DNA of 64,000 nt from Alphaproteobacteria bacterium (lineage in GTDB: Bacteria > Pseudomonadota > Alphaproteobacteria > MPNO01 > UBA830): positions 1 through 64,000 of the forward strand of contig JAJEBT010000152.1 in NCBI GenBank assembly GCA_022822405.1. Direction: 5' to 3'. The notes under the pieces are model-generated. The model made no database searches and had not been told where the DNA came from. It saw only the letters and a program-made list of their open reading frames with translations. Of this stretch, positions 53,688 to 63,110 are shown one piece after another (within the stretch, counting starts at the first letter, position 1; each line of letters starts with the position of its first letter). The translations under genes were made by a program, and so were the position numbers.

Positions 53688-53750
53688 TACGGCGAAACCG
53701 CTTCGTGTCCGCCGCACTGGCCGACAGTTGACTATTCAAGGAGAAAATCG

Positions 53751-54287
53751 ATCGCACGACCCCCCCTGACCGAGCCGCCCGTGAGGGACGACCGGCTCGT
53801 GAACGACTCGATCCAGGCGCCGGAGGTGCGCCTCATAGATGCCGCCGGCGAACAGGTAGGTGTCGTTTCCCGCGAAGCAGCGCTCGAACAAGCCGCCAAC
53901 AGCGGGCTGGATCTGGTCATCGTTGCCGTCAATGCCGAACCGCCGGTCTGCAAGATCATGGATTACGGCAAATTCAAGTATGACGAGCAGAAAAAACGGA
54001 ACGAGGCCCGGAAGAAGCAAAAGACGATTGACGTCAAGGAAGTGAAGCTTCGCCCCGGGATCGATACCCACGACTACGAGATCAAGATGCGGTCGATGAA
54101 GAAATTTCTCGACGAGGGCGACAAGGTGAAGGTCACCATGCGCTTCCGCGGCCGCGAAATGGTGCACCAGGACATCGGCGCGAGGGTGCTCGACCGGGTG
54201 CGGGAGGATCTCGACGGGCGCGTCAAGATCGAGCAGTTCCCCAAGATCGAAGGCCGCCAGATGGTGATGGTGCTGGCGCCGCGCTGA
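53751..54287 (+). CDS. infC: Translation initiation factor IF-3, ATC start
   Basis: IF-3 of 178 residues, which binds the 30S subunit, checks start codons and prevents premature 50S joining. Family motifs: [57 protein letters not shown] and [12 protein letters not shown]. The usual N-terminus ([13 protein letters not shown]) extends upstream of the GTG at 53781 to an ATC at 53751 that follows AAGGAG by 7 bases. I chose ATC: IF-3 genes in many bacteria use such non-canonical starts to control their own translation. rpmI and rplT do not follow here. Confidence 0.9.
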   Translation: MARPPLTEPPVRDDRLVNDSIQAPEVRLIDAAGEQVGVVSREAALEQAANSGLDLVIVAVNAEPPVCKIMDYGKFKYDEQKKRNEARKKQKTIDVKEVKLRPGIDTHDYEIKMRSMKKFLDEGDKVKVTMRFRGREMVHQDIGARVLDRVREDLDGRVKIEQFPKIEGRQMVMVLAPR

Positions 54288-54329
54288 TGGCGGCTCCGGT
54301 TCGGCGCCGGGCGCTGGCGCCGGCCGCCG

Positions 54330-54515
54330 CTAGCTGTCGGCGGAACTGTCAGGGGCCGGTACGTAGACGAACCTGCGGCCGCAATACGGGCACTCGATCT
54401 CGCCATCCTCCAGCGTAAGGAAGATCCTCGGATGCCCGAGCACGCCGTCGCCGTCGCAGGCGACCCTCCGGGCCGCGGTCTCGACGGTCTCCAGAGGGAT
54501 GAATGCTGTCGCCAT
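54330..54515 (-). CDS. Small zinc-finger protein (NDUFS6-like, complex I associated)
   Basis: A 61-residue protein with the compact zinc motif IECPYCGRRFVYVP (C-x2-C) and VACDGDGVLGHPRIFL, matching the zinc-finger family related to the NDUFS6 subunit of respiratory complex I and found throughout the alphaproteobacteria. The third and fourth ligands are probably the Cys of VACDG and the His of LGHPR. The gene is complete and convergent with infC. Confidence 0.8.
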   Translation of the reverse strand: MATAFIPLETVETAARRVACDGDGVLGHPRIFLTLEDGEIECPYCGRRFVYVPAPDSSADS

Positions 54516-54661
54516 GATCCCGTTGTTCCCCGTAAATCCCCTTGCCGGAAGCCGACGGCGCGTGCCTTCGTCCGCGCTGTGCCACCGCCCGCATCGTCAT
54601 GCGGCGGTGAGGATAACCGATTCCGCGGGCCGGCAAAAGACGCTGCCGCGGCGACGGCGGC

Positions 54662-55693
54662 ATGATCTTGGCCTGTGGCGGCGGCTGGCGGGCTTCGGCG
54701 CGTGATGGCGTCCCGGCCCGCCAACGGCGCGGGGCCGCGGCAGGGCTGCTGCTCGTCCTCGCGGTCCTGGCCGGCTGCGCCGCGCCGCAGGCCGTCCCGC
54801 CGCCGCCGCTTGCAGCGCCGCGGATGACAGACGATCGCATCCTTGCCGGCGATGGCGCTGTCCTGCCGCTGCGCCGCTGGATGCCTGAAGGCCGGCCGCG
54901 CGCCGTCATCGTCGCGCTCCACGGCTTCAACGACTATTCGAAGGCCTTCGAGGATCCCGCGTCATACTGGATGTCGCAGGGTATCGCGACCTACGCCTAC
55001 GACCAGCGCGGTTTCGGCCGCGGTCCGCAGCGCGGACTCTGGGCGGGCCACGATGTCCTGGCAGCAGATGCCGCCACCGCTGTCTCGCTCGTGCGCGACC
55101 GCCATCCCGGCGTGCCGGTCCATGTCCTTGGCGAGAGCATGGGTGGGGCTGTTGCCATGATCGCGACCGCGACAGGACTCCTCGAGGCCGACGGGCTGAT
55201 CCTGGTGGCGCCCGCTGTCGGCGGTCCGCACTACCTCGGGCCGGTGCTTCGGGGTTTGCTGTGGTTCGCGTCGTGCACGGTCCCGTGGTTTCCGGTCACC
55301 GCCGAGGGGCTGAGCATCCGCGCCTCCGACAATGCCGGGATGCTGCGCCAGCTCGGACAGGATCCGCTGGTGATCAAGCAGACCCGGATCGCCACTGTCG
55401 AGGGGCTGGTGCAAGCGATGGACGCGGCGCAGGCGGCTGCGGAGCGCCTCCACATTCCTGCGCTGCTGCTCTACGGGTCGCGGGACGAACTGGTGCTATC
55501 AAGGCCGTTTCGCGATGCAGTGGCCGCCCTTCCCCCGGAAGCCGGTCACCGGACGGCGATCTACAAGTCCGGCTGGCACATGCTACTCCGGGACCTTGAA
55601 GCGAAGACCGTGCATGACGATATCGCGGCGTGGATCGCGGATCGTCGCCTTCCCCTGCCTTCCGGCGCCGACCGCGTATGGCAGGGGAAGTGA
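54662..55693 (+). CDS. Alpha/beta hydrolase lipoprotein (lysophospholipase-like)
   Basis: A 343-residue monoacylglycerol lipase/lysophospholipase-type hydrolase. A lipobox (LAVLAGCAAP) after a hydrophobic run marks it as a lipoprotein. HGFNDYSKAFED (oxyanion loop), the nucleophile LGESMGGAVAM, YGSRDELV (Asp) and SGWHMLLRD (His) complete the active site. It would hydrolyse lipids at the periplasmic face or outer membrane. The N-terminal 38 residues contain an unusual arginine-rich start, so the start codon is uncertain. Confidence 0.8.
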   Translation: MILACGGGWRASARDGVPARQRRGAAAGLLLVLAVLAGCAAPQAVPPPPLAAPRMTDDRILAGDGAVLPLRRWMPEGRPRAVIVALHGFNDYSKAFEDPASYWMSQGIATYAYDQRGFGRGPQRGLWAGHDVLAADAATAVSLVRDRHPGVPVHVLGESMGGAVAMIATATGLLEADGLILVAPAVGGPHYLGPVLRGLLWFASCTVPWFPVTAEGLSIRASDNAGMLRQLGQDPLVIKQTRIATVEGLVQAMDAAQAAAERLHIPALLLYGSRDELVLSRPFRDAVAALPPEAGHRTAIYKSGWHMLLRDLEAKTVHDDIAAWIADRRLPLPSGADRVWQGK

Positions 55694-55849
55694 GACGCGC
55701 AGCGGTTCGCGTGAGCCGGACCGTACAGGACGCGCGGCCTTTTCGGGCGGGGCTGTCCGGCGCGTTCCGGCAGTCAGCTTGATACTCGGCGGTGGCGGCG
55801 CCCGACGCACCGCGAAGGCGCCGCTTGCTGCCGCGGCTGTCGGGCTCTA

Positions 55850-56616
<767 letters not shown>

Positions 56617-56626
56617 GCGCCACGCC

Positions 56627-57940
56627 TTGAGTCCCACCTGGACAGGAATTATCGGCCTTCTGGCGCTGTTCGTGCTGCTCGGCATGCGCATGCCGGTGGC
56701 GGTCGTGATGACGCTGCTCGGGATCATCGGCATCTGGGTGCTCAACAGCTGGAGCGCGGCGATGTCGACGCTCGCTGACGAGGCGTGGGTCATCGTTTCC
56801 AACTACGAGTTCATCGTCATTCCCCTGTTCATCCTCATGGGGAACTTCGCTTCGATCTCCGGCATGAGCCGTGACCTCTACACGGCCGCCTATTCTTGCC
56901 TCGGCCACTGGCGCGGCGGTCTTGCCTCGGCGACGATTGCTGCCTGCGCCGGCTTCGCGGCCCTGTCAGGGTCTTCGGTCGCCTCGGCCGTGACCATGGG
57001 GCGCGTTTCGCTTCCCGAGATGCGGCGCTACAAGTACTCCAACCGTCTCGCCACCGGCGCGATCGCGGCCGGCGGCACCCTCGGCATCCTGATCCCGCCG
57101 AGCACCGGCTTCATCATCTATGCGATCCTCGTGGAGGAGTCGATTGGACGGCTGTTCCTCGCGGGCGTGCTGCCCGGCCTGCTCCTGACCGTGCTGTTCA
57201 TGATCCAGATTGCGATCATGACGCGCCTCAATCCGGAACTCGGTCCGGCCGGGCCGCGTTCGAACTATCGCGAGCGGGCCGCGTCCATCGCCCAGGCCGG
57301 ACCTATGATCGTGATCGTGCTGATCACCATCGGGGGGATCTACACCGGCATCTTCACGCCGACCGAGGCGGCCGCCGTCGGAGCGATGCTGGCCTTCCTG
57401 CTGGCGCTGACCCGTCGGCGGGTCACCGGCGAATCGATGTCGAAGGTGCTCCTGCAGACGGTCCGCACGACGGGACTGGCCTTCTTCATCCTGATCGGGG
57501 CGCACATCTTCAACCCGTTCATGGCGCTGACCGAGATTCCGTCCGACCTCGCAGCCCTTCTGATCGGCGCCGAGTTGCCGCGCACCGTCATCATGCTGAT
57601 CATCATGGCGGCCTATGTTGTTCTCGGGACTTTTCTCGAGGGTTTCGCCATGCTGGTGCTCACGCTGCCGATCGTGCACCCGCTGATCGTTGAACTCGGA
57701 TACGACTCGATCTGGTTCGGCGTGGTTGTCGTCATCGTCATTGAGATGGGCCTGATCAGCCCGCCGGTTGGCGTGAACGTCTTTGTCGTGAAGGGGATCG
57801 CCGAGGATGTGCCGCTGCGGGAGATCTTTGCCGGCATCGTGCCGTTCTGGATCGCGATGATGGTCTGCCTCCTGATACTCCTCGCCTTTCCCGAGATCGC
57901 GCTGTTCCTGCCCGACACCATGATCGAATCGTTTGACTGA
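56627..57940 (+). CDS. dctM: TRAP transporter large membrane subunit (DctM)
   Basis: A 437-residue DctM channel with about twelve hydrophobic segments. Family motifs: GCxxALSGSSVASAVTMG (here AGFAALSGSSVASAVTMG), LGILIPPSTGFIIYAIL, FTPTEAAAVGAMLAFLLAL and GLISPPVGVNVFVVKGI. It carries the substrate across the inner membrane using the ion gradient. The start is probably TTG at 56627, ten bases after the dctQ stop. Confidence 0.92.
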   Translation: MSPTWTGIIGLLALFVLLGMRMPVAVVMTLLGIIGIWVLNSWSAAMSTLADEAWVIVSNYEFIVIPLFILMGNFASISGMSRDLYTAAYSCLGHWRGGLASATIAACAGFAALSGSSVASAVTMGRVSLPEMRRYKYSNRLATGAIAAGGTLGILIPPSTGFIIYAILVEESIGRLFLAGVLPGLLLTVLFMIQIAIMTRLNPELGPAGPRSNYRERAASIAQAGPMIVIVLITIGGIYTGIFTPTEAAAVGAMLAFLLALTRRRVTGESMSKVLLQTVRTTGLAFFILIGAHIFNPFMALTEIPSDLAALLIGAELPRTVIMLIIMAAYVVLGTFLEGFAMLVLTLPIVHPLIVELGYDSIWFGVVVVIVIEMGLISPPVGVNVFVVKGIAEDVPLREIFAGIVPFWIAMMVCLLILLAFPEIALFLPDTMIESFD

Positions 57941-58348
57941 GGCCCCCGAGCACCGGCCTGATGCAAGTCCCGTCATGGAAGAGGAGCTTGCGACACATCA
58001 TTGCGGGTAGATAGGTGTCAGCGACGGCGCCAGACATCGGCGTGACTCGGAGTTTTGACTTCTGCGAATTCCGTCCCGTCGCGATCCCGTGCGGTCCATC
58101 CGGTGCGGGATAGGCTGCTGCCTCCGCTCCATGGCTCGCTTGGCGCGGGAAATCGCGTTCAAGAAGACCGGTCCGAGGCGGCGCGAACCTCAATGCGCTT
58201 GGCTTCCGTATCTCCGCACCAGATTGCATCACTGTCACCGTTCTGGAGCCGGCATTGACAGTCCTGCAGGCGCATAGCAAACTTTCGCCGGACGCGGTGC
58301 GCTGCAGGCCTCCGATCCGTCCCGCCGTTTCAATCAAGGGGATGCCCG
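57941..58348. other. Intergenic stretch between dctM and dctP
   Basis: About 400 bases without a gene. The open frames are Arg/Pro-rich. No repeat or RNA was recognised, but the dctP promoter must be here if dctP is transcribed on its own. Confidence 0.35.
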
Positions 58349-59356
58349 ATGACTAGACTCATGACTTCGATGATCGCCGCGTTTCTTGTCCTTGCCGGCC
58401 CATCGCTCGCAGTTGCCGCCGACCTCAAGGTGGCGTTCTTTCCCGGGCCGAAGCACCCGATCAACGCACGCATGCTGGCGCCGTGGGCTGACGGCATAAA
58501 CGCCCAGAAGGCCGGCCTGCAAGTGAAGATCTTCGTTGCCGGCAAGCTGGGCAAGGGCCCGGCCAAGCAGTTCAAGCGCGCGCTTGATCGCGTTGCCGAT
58601 GCCTCGTTCGGGCTGCAGGGATACACGTCGAAACAGTTCCGCGCGACCACGCTCGTCGAACTTGCGAATATCATGACGAGCGCCAAGCATGGTACCAGCG
58701 CGCTGAACGCTGCCTACGCGAAATCCGAAGCGCTCCGCAAGGAATATTCTAGGGTGAAGGTGCTGGCGCTCTGGACCATCGATCCGCCGATCATCATGAC
58801 CAAGAACAAGCCGATCAAGACGGTGGCCGACCTCAAGGGCCTGAAGCTGCGTACGCCGTCGCAGATGTCGGCGCGCTCGATCAAGGCGCTGGGCGCTGTT
58901 CCCGTGCCGATGCCGATCACCAAGCTTTACAACGCCCTTGCCCGCGGCACCGTGGACGGGGTTCTGGTCTCTCCGACCGTGCTGCACACCTTCAAGATCA
59001 AGGAGGTCACGCGGCATTTCGCTCATGGCGTTCCGTTCGGCTCGTCGCCGATGTTCATCGTGATGAACCGGGACAGCTGGAACGAACTGTCGCCCGCCCA
59101 CAAAGACATCGTCACCAAGTCCGTGGGGACGAACTGGGGCAAAGTCGGCGGCCGGATCTATGACGAGGAGCATGCCAAGGGCATGAAGTTCCTCGCCGGA
59201 TCGAAGGCGCACAGCCTCATCAAGCTGCCGGACGCCGAAGTTCGCAAGGCGCTGGGGATGCTCGCCAAGCTCGAACAGGAAGTTATCGCTGAATGGGAGA
59301 AGCAGGGCATTCCGGCGACGGAAATTCTCAAGATCATGCGTGCTGCCGGCGCCTGA
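58349..59356 (+). CDS. dctP: TRAP transporter solute-binding protein (DctP)
   Basis: A 335-residue periplasmic DctP/SiaP-type binding protein with signal peptide (LMTSMIAAFLVLAGPSLAVAA). Family signatures are LKGLKLRTPSQMSARSIKAL (the ligand-contacting helix) and VPVPMPITKLYNALARGTVDG. It captures the ligand and delivers it to the DctQM complex. The ligand cannot be deduced; acidic or aromatic organic anions are common. A 15-bp hairpin follows the stop. Confidence 0.92.
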   Translation: MTRLMTSMIAAFLVLAGPSLAVAADLKVAFFPGPKHPINARMLAPWADGINAQKAGLQVKIFVAGKLGKGPAKQFKRALDRVADASFGLQGYTSKQFRATTLVELANIMTSAKHGTSALNAAYAKSEALRKEYSRVKVLALWTIDPPIIMTKNKPIKTVADLKGLKLRTPSQMSARSIKALGAVPVPMPITKLYNALARGTVDGVLVSPTVLHTFKIKEVTRHFAHGVPFGSSPMFIVMNRDSWNELSPAHKDIVTKSVGTNWGKVGGRIYDEEHAKGMKFLAGSKAHSLIKLPDAEVRKALGMLAKLEQEVIAEWEKQGIPATEILKIMRAAGA

Positions 59357-59365
59357 CGCCGGCGA

Positions 59366-59401
59366 CCGGGAAGATCCCCTCAGAGAAGGGGGTCTTCCCG
59401 G
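59366..59401 (+). terminator. Strong hairpin after dctP
   Basis: A 15-bp stem with a single G-T wobble (59366-59380 against 59387-59401) and a six-base loop CAGAGA. There is no following T-run, but the position 10 bases after the dctP stop fits a transcription terminator or 3' stabiliser. Confidence 0.6.
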
Positions 59402-59417
59402 CCCAAGGGTAGACGGA

Positions 59418-59732
59418 ATGCTCTACGCTATATATGGCGTTGACGGGCCTGACGCCGACCGCATACGCGCCGAAAACCGCGAGGCGCATTTCGCCTATCT
59501 CGAGCGCTACAGAGATATCCTCGTGCTCGGCGGGGCGACTCTTGCCGACGACAGCGATGCCCGGACCGGCAGCCTCCTGATCATCAACGTCCGGTCGCGC
59601 GCCGAGGCCGACGCGTTCGCGGCGGCGGAACCGTTCAACAGGGCCGGCCTGTTTCGCGAGCGCGTGGTTACCCGCATGCGCCGGGGGCAATGGAATCCCG
59701 ATGCCGCGCCGGCGACCGCGGAAGGCGACTGA
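59418..59732 (+). CDS. YciI-like protein
   Basis: A 104-residue YCII-domain protein (ferredoxin-like fold). Recognisable by MLYAIYGVDGPDADRIRAEN, HFAYLERYRDILVLGGATL and GSLLIINVRSRAEADAFAAA, with the conserved His/Asp pair in REAHFAYLERYRD. Function is unknown; some relatives are small hydrolases. The ATG at 59418 follows AAGGGTAGACGGA. Confidence 0.85.
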   Translation: MLYAIYGVDGPDADRIRAENREAHFAYLERYRDILVLGGATLADDSDARTGSLLIINVRSRAEADAFAAAEPFNRAGLFRERVVTRMRRGQWNPDAAPATAEGD

Positions 59733-59739
59733 ACGACGG

Positions 59740-60077
59740 ATTGCTAAGGCGAGGTGGGTGCCGCGCGGCATCAACCCGTGCGTCGTCGTCACCTCGCTGA
59801 GCCCGACCGTCATCGACCGGCGGACCGTCTACGAGACGGTCTACTGCGCCAGAGACGAGATGGAAAACCGCGTCATGGAGCGCCAACTCGACCTCTTCGC
59901 CGACCGTACCTCCGCAACCGCGCCATGCGTGGCAACCAGCTCCGGCTGTTGACACAACAGCGGGAACTCCGTCGCATGCATGCGGCGGGCGAGTATTCCA
60001 TCAGCGATCTGTCCGAACTCTTCTCAGTCTCAAGACCGACTGCTTATCGTACCCTCAATCGGCGCCGATCTGCATAG
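59740..60077 (+). pseudogene. Relic of an IS1380 transposase joined to a serine-recombinase tail
   Basis: Bases ~59740-59960 encode a 3' fragment resembling IS1380 transposases (VVVTSLSP, then DEMENRVMERQLDLFADRTS, then, after a frameshift, GNQLRLL). It passes straight into the C-terminal helix-turn-helix of a resolvase/invertase (AAGEYSISDLSELFSVSRPT, then YRTLNR). Both parents are truncated at their 5' ends. The junction is direct, so it records a past deletion or insertion between two mobile elements. Confidence 0.7.
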
Positions 60078-60211
60078 ATTCCGCACCCTGCCTGAATCAG
60101 CCTCTGAAACGTAATCCTACGAACAGACCTTTTGACGGTGCCCACTGAGACAGGACGCTGGCGGGGATGGAAGCTCTTTCCCGGGCCGCCGGCCGACAGC
60201 GAGGTGAGACC

Positions 60212-61192
60212 GTGAACGACGAACTCGACAGGCTGGGGAAGGCGCTCGGCGCCGACACGCCGCGGCCCGTGCATGGGGACCGCGAACGGGCGTGCGGCGC
60301 GGCGATGACCGCGTTCGACAGTCACCGCCAAGGAAGCCGGCGCGGGGTGCGTCGGAAGGAGTATGAATGCTTCGCATCCTGGCTGAGGAGACTGCCGATG
60401 CCCCTGTCCCGATCCTGCCTGGCGTTTGTCGGCGTCGCCGCTGTCCTGATCGTTGCCGGCGGCATCGGTTACGAGAACTTCCTGGTCCCGGAGCCGGACA
60501 AGGTGGTGACGAGCACGGAACCTCTCGCGCGCCGTGCCGACCCTGAGGTGCTGGCGCTGCTCGAGAATCCCGACAAATTAGCCGGGCTGATGCGCTTCAA
60601 CAAGAAAGGAGCACCTGGGGATACGGATCCGGCCGGGAAGTCGGAGCGCGAGTTCGCCCCGCCTTTGCTCGCCCACCCGGTCGGGAAAGTCCCGGAGTTC
60701 CCCGGCGCAGACGCCGAGGGCGAGCGGATGGAGCAGGAGCCGGGAAAGAACCCCGACAACGTGGAGATGTCGTCGGACTTCCGATCGTTGCTCATGGGCC
60801 TGCTATTGACGACTGAAAATCGAGAGCTGGCATCGAACTACAAGAAGTGGAAGGCGCAGGGAATCGCGGATTATCGTTTCTGGCTGAAGGCGGTCTGCTA
60901 TTGCGAGCTGGTACAGGGGGGGCCGCTCGTCGTCGACGTTCGACAGGGAAAGGTCGTGAAGGCGACCTACATCGAGAGCGGACGGCCTGTCCCACCGGAC
61001 GACCTACGCTGGATTCCGACAGTCGAGGACCTTTTCGTCAAAATTGCTGGGGCCGTTGGCCACCCGAAAATCGAAGTCGAAGCCATCTATCACGACCGGT
61101 CGGGTTATCCCACCTTCACCGCAACGGAACATGTAATCGCAACGGATACCTTCGCGAGCTATTCGATCGAACGGCTGGACATCTTGGAATGA
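60212..61192 (+). CDS. DUF6174 protein with anti-sigma-like N-terminus
   Basis: A 326-residue protein. The N-terminal ~70 residues (VNDELDRLGKALGADTPRP, ACGAAMTAFDSH) resemble the start of YfbK-type von Willebrand proteins, followed by a membrane helix (SRSCLAFVGVAAVLIVAGGI) and a long polar linker. The C-terminal ~110 residues match DUF6174 (YRFWLKAVCYCEL, VEAIYHDRSGYPTF). The VWA domain expected after that N-terminus is missing, so this looks like a domain swap. Topology: small cytosolic part, C-terminal domain outside. The GTG at 60212 has GAGGTGAG before it. Confidence 0.6.
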   Translation: MNDELDRLGKALGADTPRPVHGDRERACGAAMTAFDSHRQGSRRGVRRKEYECFASWLRRLPMPLSRSCLAFVGVAAVLIVAGGIGYENFLVPEPDKVVTSTEPLARRADPEVLALLENPDKLAGLMRFNKKGAPGDTDPAGKSEREFAPPLLAHPVGKVPEFPGADAEGERMEQEPGKNPDNVEMSSDFRSLLMGLLLTTENRELASNYKKWKAQGIADYRFWLKAVCYCELVQGGPLVVDVRQGKVVKATYIESGRPVPPDDLRWIPTVEDLFVKIAGAVGHPKIEVEAIYHDRSGYPTFTATEHVIATDTFASYSIERLDILE

Positions 61193-61474
61193 TGATTTTG
61201 GCAAGGCCCGGCAGTGGCAGAAGGATCCTCGGCCGGACGAGAAGGGAGACACCGTGAAGCCAAGGCGACCTCGATAAAAGAAGCGCATTCCGCCTTCGAT
61301 TTCGACATCGACCCACATGCGGATTGCGACACGATCTGCGCTCCGCCGGATTCGGACGATCGCCCATACCGGAGGCAGCGTTTGCTCCTGACCGCGCGCT
61401 GAAGCGGCGCTGAAGAAGCCGTGGTAGCGATCGCGAGCTTGCTCAGGAGCCGCCGTCGGCTCGGGGTCGGCGTT

Positions 61475-62143
61475 TCAGAAATCGAGATCGGTGTAGTGGG
61501 GGGGCGGCGGCTGGCCCGGCAAGCGGTCCGCCAGGATCGCCCGGAACGACGGGCGTGACTTGATGCGTGCGTACCACTCCTTGACCACAGGGTAATCGGC
61601 CCATGGAACGTCGTCGAGATAGTCGAGGCAGGACAGGTGCGCGCTTGCAGCGATGTCCGAGGCCGAGAACACCTCACCTGCCAGCCATTTTCTTCGGTCG
61701 AGCAGCGACGTGGCGTATTCCAGATGGCGGTGGATGTTCTCATGGCCGCTGTGGATCGACCGCGAATCCGGAGATCCCTGGCCGAGCTGGTGCTTGAGAA
61801 CCTTCTCACCGACCAGGCAACGGGTGACCTCCTCGTTGAAACTGCCGGCGAACCAGCCGATCAACCGCCGGATCTCGGCGCGCGCCGTCGCCGTGCCCGG
61901 ATAGAGCGCGGGAACGGGGTGCTCCTCATCCAGATATTCGGCGATCGCTGCGGCATCCGACAAGGTCATTCCCTCGTCGTCCGTGAGAATCGGCACATCG
62001 CCGACCGGAGTCCCGGCAAAGCCTTCCGAATCCCGTCTCGAAAGGCCCTGCGGGCGAAGTTCGAAGTCCAGAGCCTTCTCCCCGAGGACGATCCGGATTT
62101 TGCGGCAGGGCGCGGACAGCGGCAGGTGATGCAGCGTGTACAT
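61475..62143 (-). CDS. fzlA: FtsZ-localised protein FzlA (GST fold)
   Basis: A 222-residue glutathione-transferase-fold protein of the FzlA type. FzlA binds FtsZ filaments and couples them to septal peptidoglycan synthesis in alphaproteobacteria such as Caulobacter. Cues: the thioredoxin-fold start (MYTLHHLPLSAPCRKIRIVL), the C-terminal helical domain and the hallmark tail PPPPHYTDLDF needed for activity. It carries Ser-x-Pro-Cys where GSTs have the catalytic residue, but FzlA does not bind glutathione. It is a single gene. Confidence 0.85.
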   Translation of the reverse strand: MYTLHHLPLSAPCRKIRIVLGEKALDFELRPQGLSRRDSEGFAGTPVGDVPILTDDEGMTLSDAAAIAEYLDEEHPVPALYPGTATARAEIRRLIGWFAGSFNEEVTRCLVGEKVLKHQLGQGSPDSRSIHSGHENIHRHLEYATSLLDRRKWLAGEVFSASDIAASAHLSCLDYLDDVPWADYPVVKEWYARIKSRPSFRAILADRLPGQPPPPHYTDLDF

Positions 62144-62330
62144 GATCGCAATCTAGCCGGATCGGAATGCTTCGGAAACAGCCGCCTGGAAGCTCTCCGA
62201 ACCCGGCACGCCACCGGCGCCTCCTTGCTTTCCGCGCACCGGCGGTTCTGAAAGATCGCGGACAGCGGTTGCCGCCCGGGGACGCTCGGCGTACTATTTC
62301 GGCGCGCTGCGGGTCCGCGGCGGCCCCCCG

Positions 62331-63110
62331 ATGGATGTGATCCTCATTTCCGACATGCCCGAGCCCGCAATCAAGGTCGAGAAGCTCACGAAGCACTTCG
62401 GTGAAATCGTCGCGGTCGACGGCGTGAGTTTCGAGGTTCCCGAAGGCAGCGTGGTGGGGCTCCTCGGCGGTAACGGCGCGGGCAAGACCACGACGATCTC
62501 GATGCTGCTCGGGCTGCTGACGCCGACGTCCGGATTCGTCAGCGTGCTCGGCGTCGACATGTGGAAGGACCGCTACAGGATCCTCTCGCAGATCAATTTC
62601 TCATCGCCCTACGTCGACCTGCCCAAGCGCCTGACGAGTCGCGAGAACCTTCTCGTCTATGCCCGGCTCTATGGCCTTCCGCGGCCAGCCCGGCGGGTAA
62701 CGGAACTGGCGGACGACCTCGCCATCGGCGACTTCATGGAACGGCCGTTCGGCGAACTGTCGTCGGGCCAGAAGACCCGCGTGTCGCTCGCCAAGTCGCT
62801 CCTCAACGAGCCGCGGCTGCTGTTGCTCGACGAGCCCACGGCGTCGCTTGACCCCGACGCCGCGGACTGGGTGCGCGGCTATCTGGGCGATTTTCGCAAG
62901 CGGCATGGAGGCACCATCCTGCTTGCATCGCACAACATGGTCGAGGTCGAACGCATGTGTGACGACGTGCTGATGATGAAGGCGGGGCGCATCGTCGATC
63001 ACAACACGCCGACAGCGCTTCTCGCCCGATACGGGCGGGCAAATCTCGAAGACGTGTTTCTCGACATTGCACGGGACCGCAATGCGGGCGCCGCGGCAAC
63101 CGCTTCATGA
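62331..63110 (+). CDS. ABC transporter ATP-binding protein
   Basis: A 259-residue ABC ATPase: Walker A GGNGAGKTT, Q-loop QINFSSPYV, signature LSSGQKTR, Walker B LLLLDEPTASLDP and switch His ASHNMVEV. It resembles the ABC-2 exporter class (ATPases of NodI/CcmA type). Its stop overlaps the permease start by 4 bases (ATGA). An alternative ATG at 62355 (MPEPAIKVEKLTKHFG) would cut 8 residues. Confidence 0.9.
   Translation: MDVILISDMPEPAIKVEKLTKHFGEIVAVDGVSFEVPEGSVVGLLGGNGAGKTTTISMLLGLLTPTSGFVSVLGVDMWKDRYRILSQINFSSPYVDLPKRLTSRENLLVYARLYGLPRPARRVTELADDLAIGDFMERPFGELSSGQKTRVSLAKSLLNEPRLLLLDEPTASLDPDAADWVRGYLGDFRKRHGGTILLASHNMVEVERMCDDVLMMKAGRIVDHNTPTALLARYGRANLEDVFLDIARDRNAGAAATAS

Noticed and set aside
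53688-53750. Possible attenuator between thrS and infC
   Set aside because: No stable hairpin or T-run seen in the 63-base gap; the unusual feature is the ATC start, reported instead.
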